From contig NZ_QLJH01000020.1 in the NCBI RefSeq assembly GCF_003951315.1, positions 1-64,000 of the forward strand: 64,000 bases of DNA, written 5' to 3'. Below, piece after piece: positions 60,712 to 64,000 of the stretch. The position numbers and the translations under genes were made by a program. How positions within the stretch are numbered: position 1 is the stretch's first letter; every line of letters starts with the position of its first letter. This stretch comes from Sphingomonas sp. S-NIH.Pt15_0812 (GTDB taxonomy: Bacteria > Pseudomonadota > Alphaproteobacteria > Sphingomonadales > Sphingomonadaceae). Below the pieces are notes generated by a model, which saw nothing but the letters and a program-made list of their open reading frames with translations, was not told where the DNA came from and made no database searches.

Positions 60712-61193
60712 GCCCCGAATGGATCTCGCGTCTGTGCCGCAGGGGAGGTGGCGAACTGGATGATGATCTGGAAACACGGTTCGTCACCGATTTGACCGGA
60801 TCGGTGCCCCTTGCCGTTGGTCGTTTCCTGATCCTGGCCAAAGTGGATGTCGCCCGGCCCCATTTCGACGCGATTGCCGTCCATCGTCTCGATGAACCAG
60901 CGGCCGCGCAGCGGAATTACCCATTGCGGTTTGGGGCTTTCATGCCAGTCGCCGACCCAACCCAGCGGCAGGATCGCAAAATCGACCGCACTCACCTCGC
61001 CAGGGAAAGGTCGCATCCATTGTGGGGCCGCGCCGCCGCCAACGCTCTTTTGGCCAAAGCCGGTCATCCTCGACAGGTCGATCCGGCTGCCGCCATCTGC
61101 CGCGGTCCACATATGTAGAAAGGGCATAAGCGGTGGCCGATCGGCGTCGGCGCCGTCATTGTCGAGCGTCACCCGGGTCGGCAGATCGGTCAT
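60708..61193 (-). CDS. Cupin domain protein (copy B)
   Basis: A 161-residue cupin with GWVGDWHESPKPQWVIPLRG, RWFIETMDGNRVEMGPGD and HFGQDQETTNGKGHRSGQIG, nearly the same as copy A at 11782 except for a longer N-terminus. Start at 61193 (MTDLPTRVTL) has GGAG 9 bases upstream; an ATG at 61211 is an alternative. First gene of the cupin-lactonase unit, divergent from the esterase. Confidence 0.9.
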   Translation of the reverse strand: MTDLPTRVTLDNDGADADRPPLMPFLHMWTAADGGSRIDLSRMTGFGQKSVGGGAAPQWMRPFPGEVSAVDFAILPLGWVGDWHESPKPQWVIPLRGRWFIETMDGNRVEMGPGDIHFGQDQETTNGKGHRSGQIGDEPCFQIIIQFATSPAAQTRDPFGA

Positions 61194-61366
61194 CCTCGTA
61201 TTCTCCAGCATCGCGAACGGTCAGGGCTACAACGCGATGACCCAACGGCGAGTAGGCACGGAGGTTTCGTGGATCTCAGAACGTCGGGGACTCCGGGAAC
61301 CAGTGATGCGGTGCGGTGATTTAGCGCGGTCATCGCACAGCATGGAAAGCGGTAGAAAGGTCTGAC

Positions 61367-62296
61367 ATGGTTTCCGATATCTCATCGACGCAAACCGGTG
61401 ATCGCGCGGAGGCCATGACGCTGACCATCGCCACCGACCGGCCCCGCATCGACGAGGTAGGGGAGGTCATCTATCGCCAGGTGAAGCGGATCGATGCCGT
61501 CCGCGGGCTGCGAATGACGCTGCTGGTCCCACGGACCGCCAATCCGAAGCCTGCGATCCTCTATGTGCCTGGCGGCGGCTTCACGACGGCCGCACACCGC
61601 AAGTTCATCGAGATGCGCCTCGCCCTCGCGCAGGCAGGGTTCGTTGTCGCCGCGGCCGAATATCGCGTCGTGCCCGATGTGTTTCCGGCACCGCTCGAGG
61701 ATGGCAAGGCTGCGGTCGGCTATTTGCGAACGCACAGCAATGATTATGGCATCGATCGCGAACGCATCGGCGTGATCGGCGACAGTGCCGGGGGCTGGCT
61801 GGCGCAGATGCTGGCGATGACCGGTGATTTTGCTGGATTTGACCGGGCTGATGGGCATGACACGTCGTCCTCGGTACAAGCGGCAGTATCGCTTTATGGC
61901 ATATCAGACCTGCGTAACATTGGAGCAGGATTTTCCGACGAAATAGGCGAGGTCCATGCCTCGACCGCCTCGACCGAAGCATTGCTAGTCCATGGCGTGG
62001 CGTTTGGCGATTTCCCCGGAGCAACGATCGGCAGCGATCGGGCCAAGGCCCTGGCGGCCAGCCCACTCGGCCATCTGGAGGGGACGAAGCCCCCGCTGCT
62101 GCTGATGCATGGCCGGGACGACGATCTCGTCTCACCATTGCAGAGCCAACAGATGGCAACGGCATTATGTGAACGCGGGGCGGCGGTGGATTACGTGGTG
62201 GTGGATGGGGCCGGGCATGGGGACGATCCATGGTTTCAGCCGGCGCTGATCGATCATGTCGTCACATGGTTCGTCGACAAGCTCATCACACGCTGA
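61367..62296 (+). CDS. Alpha/beta hydrolase, esterase/lipase (HSL-like)
   Basis: A 309-residue cytosolic esterase. VPGGGFTTAAHRKFIEM holds the oxyanion motif (HGGG-type PGGG), IGVIGDSAGGWLAQML the nucleophile GDSAG, LMHGRDDDLVSP the Asp and DGAGHGDDPW the His. ATG has AAAGG upstream. It is divergent from the cupin-lactonase pair and followed by the beta-propeller gene. Natural substrate unknown. Confidence 0.92.
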   Translation: MVSDISSTQTGDRAEAMTLTIATDRPRIDEVGEVIYRQVKRIDAVRGLRMTLLVPRTANPKPAILYVPGGGFTTAAHRKFIEMRLALAQAGFVVAAAEYRVVPDVFPAPLEDGKAAVGYLRTHSNDYGIDRERIGVIGDSAGGWLAQMLAMTGDFAGFDRADGHDTSSSVQAAVSLYGISDLRNIGAGFSDEIGEVHASTASTEALLVHGVAFGDFPGATIGSDRAKALAASPLGHLEGTKPPLLLMHGRDDDLVSPLQSQQMATALCERGAAVDYVVVDGAGHGDDPWFQPALIDHVVTWFVDKLITR

Positions 62297-62399
62297 CCTT
62301 CAAAATTCCTTTCGCGGAGGCCGAAGGCAACACGCAGGCTATTGCCAACAGCGGCTGCGGGGCGAAACGCGTGATTGAGCGCCTAAGGAGACCAAGCAG

Positions 62400-63434
62400 A
62401 TGTCGCGTATTGATCGTCGCCAGGGTTTGTGGATGCTCGCAGGCGGCCTCGTCGCAGCGACGGCGCTCGGTGCGCGCGCAGTAGCTGGAACCGAATCATC
62501 GATCTCGACTGGCAACACGCTTGCGCTTGTGGAGAAAGGCGCGGGGCGAGTCGCCTTCTACGCGCTACCTGGCGGCACTCCTATCGGTGCTGTGGAACTT
62601 GGCACGCAGCCGCACGAGATCGTCGCAGATCGCACCGGGCGCTACGCTTTCGTCGGCCATTACGGCGTAGAGAGCTGGAAGGCACCAGGTGCCGGTGGCA
62701 GCGAGCTGTGGATCATTGATCTCGTACGGCGGACGCTTGTCAGAACGATAGACCTCGCGCCGTTCGGACGCCTGCATGCGGTGCGCGTCGATGATCGCGG
62801 CCGGCTGTACGTCTTGTCGGAAAAGGACAGCGTGCTGATCCGCTTCGACGATCCGGTCCGAGACAAGGCGCCCTCGCGACTGATCCCGGTCGGCGGTGTG
62901 CGCAGCCACTATCTGGTCGTGCGTCGCGATGGAGCGCGGGCCTATGTCGCTGATACGCTGAGCGGCGCGGTAATCATGATCGATCCCGACAACATGGAGG
63001 TTATGCCGGTGCGCAAGCGGATCGGCTCGGCGCCCGAGGGGATGGCCCTCAGCACCGACGAGCGGACGCTCTATGTGATCGACCGACCGAGCGGGACGAT
63101 TCATGCACTCGATGCCGCTACGCTGAAGGAACGTGCGCGGCGGACGATGCGCGGCGAAGCGGTTCGCGTCGTGACGCAGGCGGATGGCCGGCTGATCGTT
63201 TCGAACGTTGCCGACAAAAGCTTATCGCGGCTCGATCCCGTCACGCTCTCCGAGGAGGCGCGGCTGCCACTCGGCACGGGTGCGCCCGGCCTGAACCTTG
63301 CCCGCAACACGCTCTACGTCTCGCTTGAAGATAATCATGTGGCGATCGTCGACCTGCAAGCCTGGAAGGTCACCGCGCGTTTCGCCACCGGGGCGGCACC
63401 GGACGCCGCGGTCGTTATCGGGCCGGTGGAATAA
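62400..63434 (+). CDS. YncE-like seven-bladed beta-propeller protein, exported
   Basis: A 344-residue protein. The leader DRRQGLWMLAGGLVAATALG with ARAVAG reads as a possible Tat signal (paired Arg, then hydrophobic, AxA cleavage). The rest repeats short YVTN-like units such as LYVLSEKDSVLIRF, RAYVADTLSGAVIMI and LYVIDRPSGTIHAL, about six or seven blades. Such proteins bind or oxidise small molecules, but a role here is unknown. Start at 62400 has AGGAG upstream (AAGGAGACC). Confidence 0.88.
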   Translation: MSRIDRRQGLWMLAGGLVAATALGARAVAGTESSISTGNTLALVEKGAGRVAFYALPGGTPIGAVELGTQPHEIVADRTGRYAFVGHYGVESWKAPGAGGSELWIIDLVRRTLVRTIDLAPFGRLHAVRVDDRGRLYVLSEKDSVLIRFDDPVRDKAPSRLIPVGGVRSHYLVVRRDGARAYVADTLSGAVIMIDPDNMEVMPVRKRIGSAPEGMALSTDERTLYVIDRPSGTIHALDAATLKERARRTMRGEAVRVVTQADGRLIVSNVADKSLSRLDPVTLSEEARLPLGTGAPGLNLARNTLYVSLEDNHVAIVDLQAWKVTARFATGAAPDAAVVIGPVE

Positions 63435-63480
63435 AGCACTAACTGGCAAACCTGAAGCGGACTGCGCCGAGATCGATCAC

Positions 63481-63504
63481 GGGTGAGCGCGATCGCCCAC
63501 CCGA
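63481..63504 (+). terminator. Possible terminator hairpin
   Basis: CGGGTGAGCG and CGCCCACCCG form a 10-base stem (one A-C mismatch) around CGAT, 47 bases after the propeller stop. No T-run follows, so it may be a Rho-independent remnant or a chance GC hairpin. Confidence 0.3.
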
Positions 63505-63639
63505 ACAGGGTCAACCAAGGCCAACACCCCTCGATCTCGCCTTCAAGCGAGAAGCTAGAGCTGTTTCCGCCCCTTCTGGATCATTGAGGAGTCACGCGGG
63601 GGCGGTTTTCCGATTCAGGTTCCGAGCCGGGTCAGGAGG

Positions 63640-63738
63640 CCGGCACGGATACCGCGGGTGCTGTCACAGGATCTTCGGGAGCGGGTGGCGGGCGCGATTG
63701 ATGGCGGGATGTCATGCCGGTCGGGCCAGATGCGGTGA
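63640..63738 (+). pseudogene. IS630-family transposase N-terminal remnant
   Basis: In frame from 63658: VLSQDLRERVAGAIDGG then MSCRSGQMR and a TGA at 63736-63738. LSQDLRERVxxAIxGGxSCR is the almost invariant opening of IS630-type transposases in this lineage, where RQAAxRFGVS should follow; instead the frame breaks within nine residues. Upstream residues (PSRVRRPARIPR) are not a proper start. The rest of the element is missing. Confidence 0.55.
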
Positions 63739-63896
63739 ACGCTGCATGGTCAATTGGCGGTCAGGCCATTTTATATTCAGCATTTCCCGTGACATGAAAG
63801 ATAAGGACGATCCTGTAGGCCACGCCATCGCGAATTGACATACGATTCGACACGGTTCTGCAAGATTTTATTCTATATATTCCGTAACCGCCACAA

Positions 63897-64000
63897 TCAT
63901 GCATCGTGGAACCCTGAGGCATAAGGCCAGGGCTGTTTGAACGTCCAGACGATCGCCTTGCCGATGATCGAGGACAAGGCGATGACATCGATGACGGCAA
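63897..64000 (-). CDS. C-terminal end of a minus-strand gene (partial)
   Basis: The minus-strand frame reads VIDVIALSSIIGKAIVWTFK, then QPWPYASGFHDA and TGA at 63897-63899; it is open to the window edge, so the gene would begin beyond it. The Ile/Val/Ala run looks like a protein end or membrane helix. About 34 codons are visible, too few to name the family. A competing 79-codon frame (63761-64000) is poorer. Confidence 0.35.
   Translation of the reverse strand, partial: AVIDVIALSSIIGKAIVWTFKQPWPYASGFHDA

Noticed and set aside
63761..64000. A 79-codon minus-strand frame at the window end.
   Set aside because: Ser/Arg/Cys-rich, unlike a real protein; the neighbouring frame that runs into the edge looks more protein-like.
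1..64000. CRISPR arrays, intact tRNA or rRNA genes, plasmid or phage origin, restriction-modification or toxin-antitoxin pairs.
   Set aside because: No regular short repeats, no tRNA cloverleaf and no matching protein families were seen on either strand.

Overview
The window looks like a chromosomal segment from a high-GC alphaproteobacterium, most likely a Sphingomonadaceae member (Sphingomonas-like). This rests on the two TonB-dependent receptors, the cyoABCD quinol oxidase operon, the entericidin/CsbD stress genes, SMP-30/GMC sugar-oxidation genes, and short stop-start (ATGA/GTGA) overlaps in most operons. The assignment is inferred from gene content and codon use, not from a marker gene: there is no rRNA gene or intact tRNA gene here.

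Layout. 0-5.3 kb: the end of a GGDEF cyclase, then a minus-strand operon of YfiR-like periplasmic protein, TonB-dependent receptor and methyl-accepting chemotaxis protein. 5.3-6.1 kb: a truncated IS110-family transposase followed by a 25-bp tandem repeat. 6.1-15.9 kb: envelope genes (AI-2E exporter family, YihY/BrkB), SMP-30 lactonase plus GH15 glucosidase, a convergent VOC-cupin-DoxX-GMC operon, an SDR behind a 10-bp dyad, and a DUF421 gene. 15.9-19.8 kb: cyoABCD. 20.2-28.4 kb: a divergent catabolic locus, with TonB receptor, RraA-like aldolase and IclR on one side and 2-hydroxyacid dehydrogenase, MFS importer, metallo-beta-lactamase-fold hydrolase and a small HTH-like protein on the other. 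28.4-29.0 kb: a non-coding stretch with what looks like a tRNA-Pro 3' end (an attachment-site scar) and a recombinase remnant.

29-45.4 kb is a patchwork of small regulator/oxidoreductase pairs: two serine hydrolases, an AlkZ/YcaQ-type glycosylase, LysR|quinone oxidoreductase, aldo/keto reductase|AraC, a MarR-GNAT fusion with its own palindromic operator, GNAT, MFS, aldo/keto reductase|LysR, MocR|PhzF-DJ-1, and another quinone oxidoreductase. 45.4-47.4 kb holds two complete insertion sequences, an IS5-family (IS427-like) element and an IS701-family element, abutting at a shared CTAG. 47.6-51.5 kb is a stress island: lipoprotein, CsbD, triple-PAS LuxR regulator, CsbD-like peptide, glycine-rich membrane protein, entericidin. 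51.6-63.4 kb carries a methyltransferase, an aldo/keto reductase, a renalase-like flavoprotein, a second GMC oxidoreductase coupled to an unusual alpha/beta-hydrolase/gluconate-dehydrogenase-subunit-3 fusion, Dps, a Rieske-FAD reductase (AIFM3 type), a second SMP-30/cupin pair, an esterase and a YncE-like beta-propeller. The end holds an IS630-type transposase remnant and possibly the tail of a minus-strand gene.

How the genes work together. Two loci (8-14 kb and 54-61 kb) each bring together a GMC flavin dehydrogenase, an SMP-30 lactonase and a closely similar cupin. This suggests parallel sugar or sugar-alcohol oxidation modules in which a lactone product is hydrolysed. The 20-28 kb locus looks like uptake and breakdown of one unknown organic acid or aromatic-derived compound under IclR control. 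The YfiR-receptor-chemoreceptor operon looks like an outer-membrane-to-chemotaxis signalling unit.
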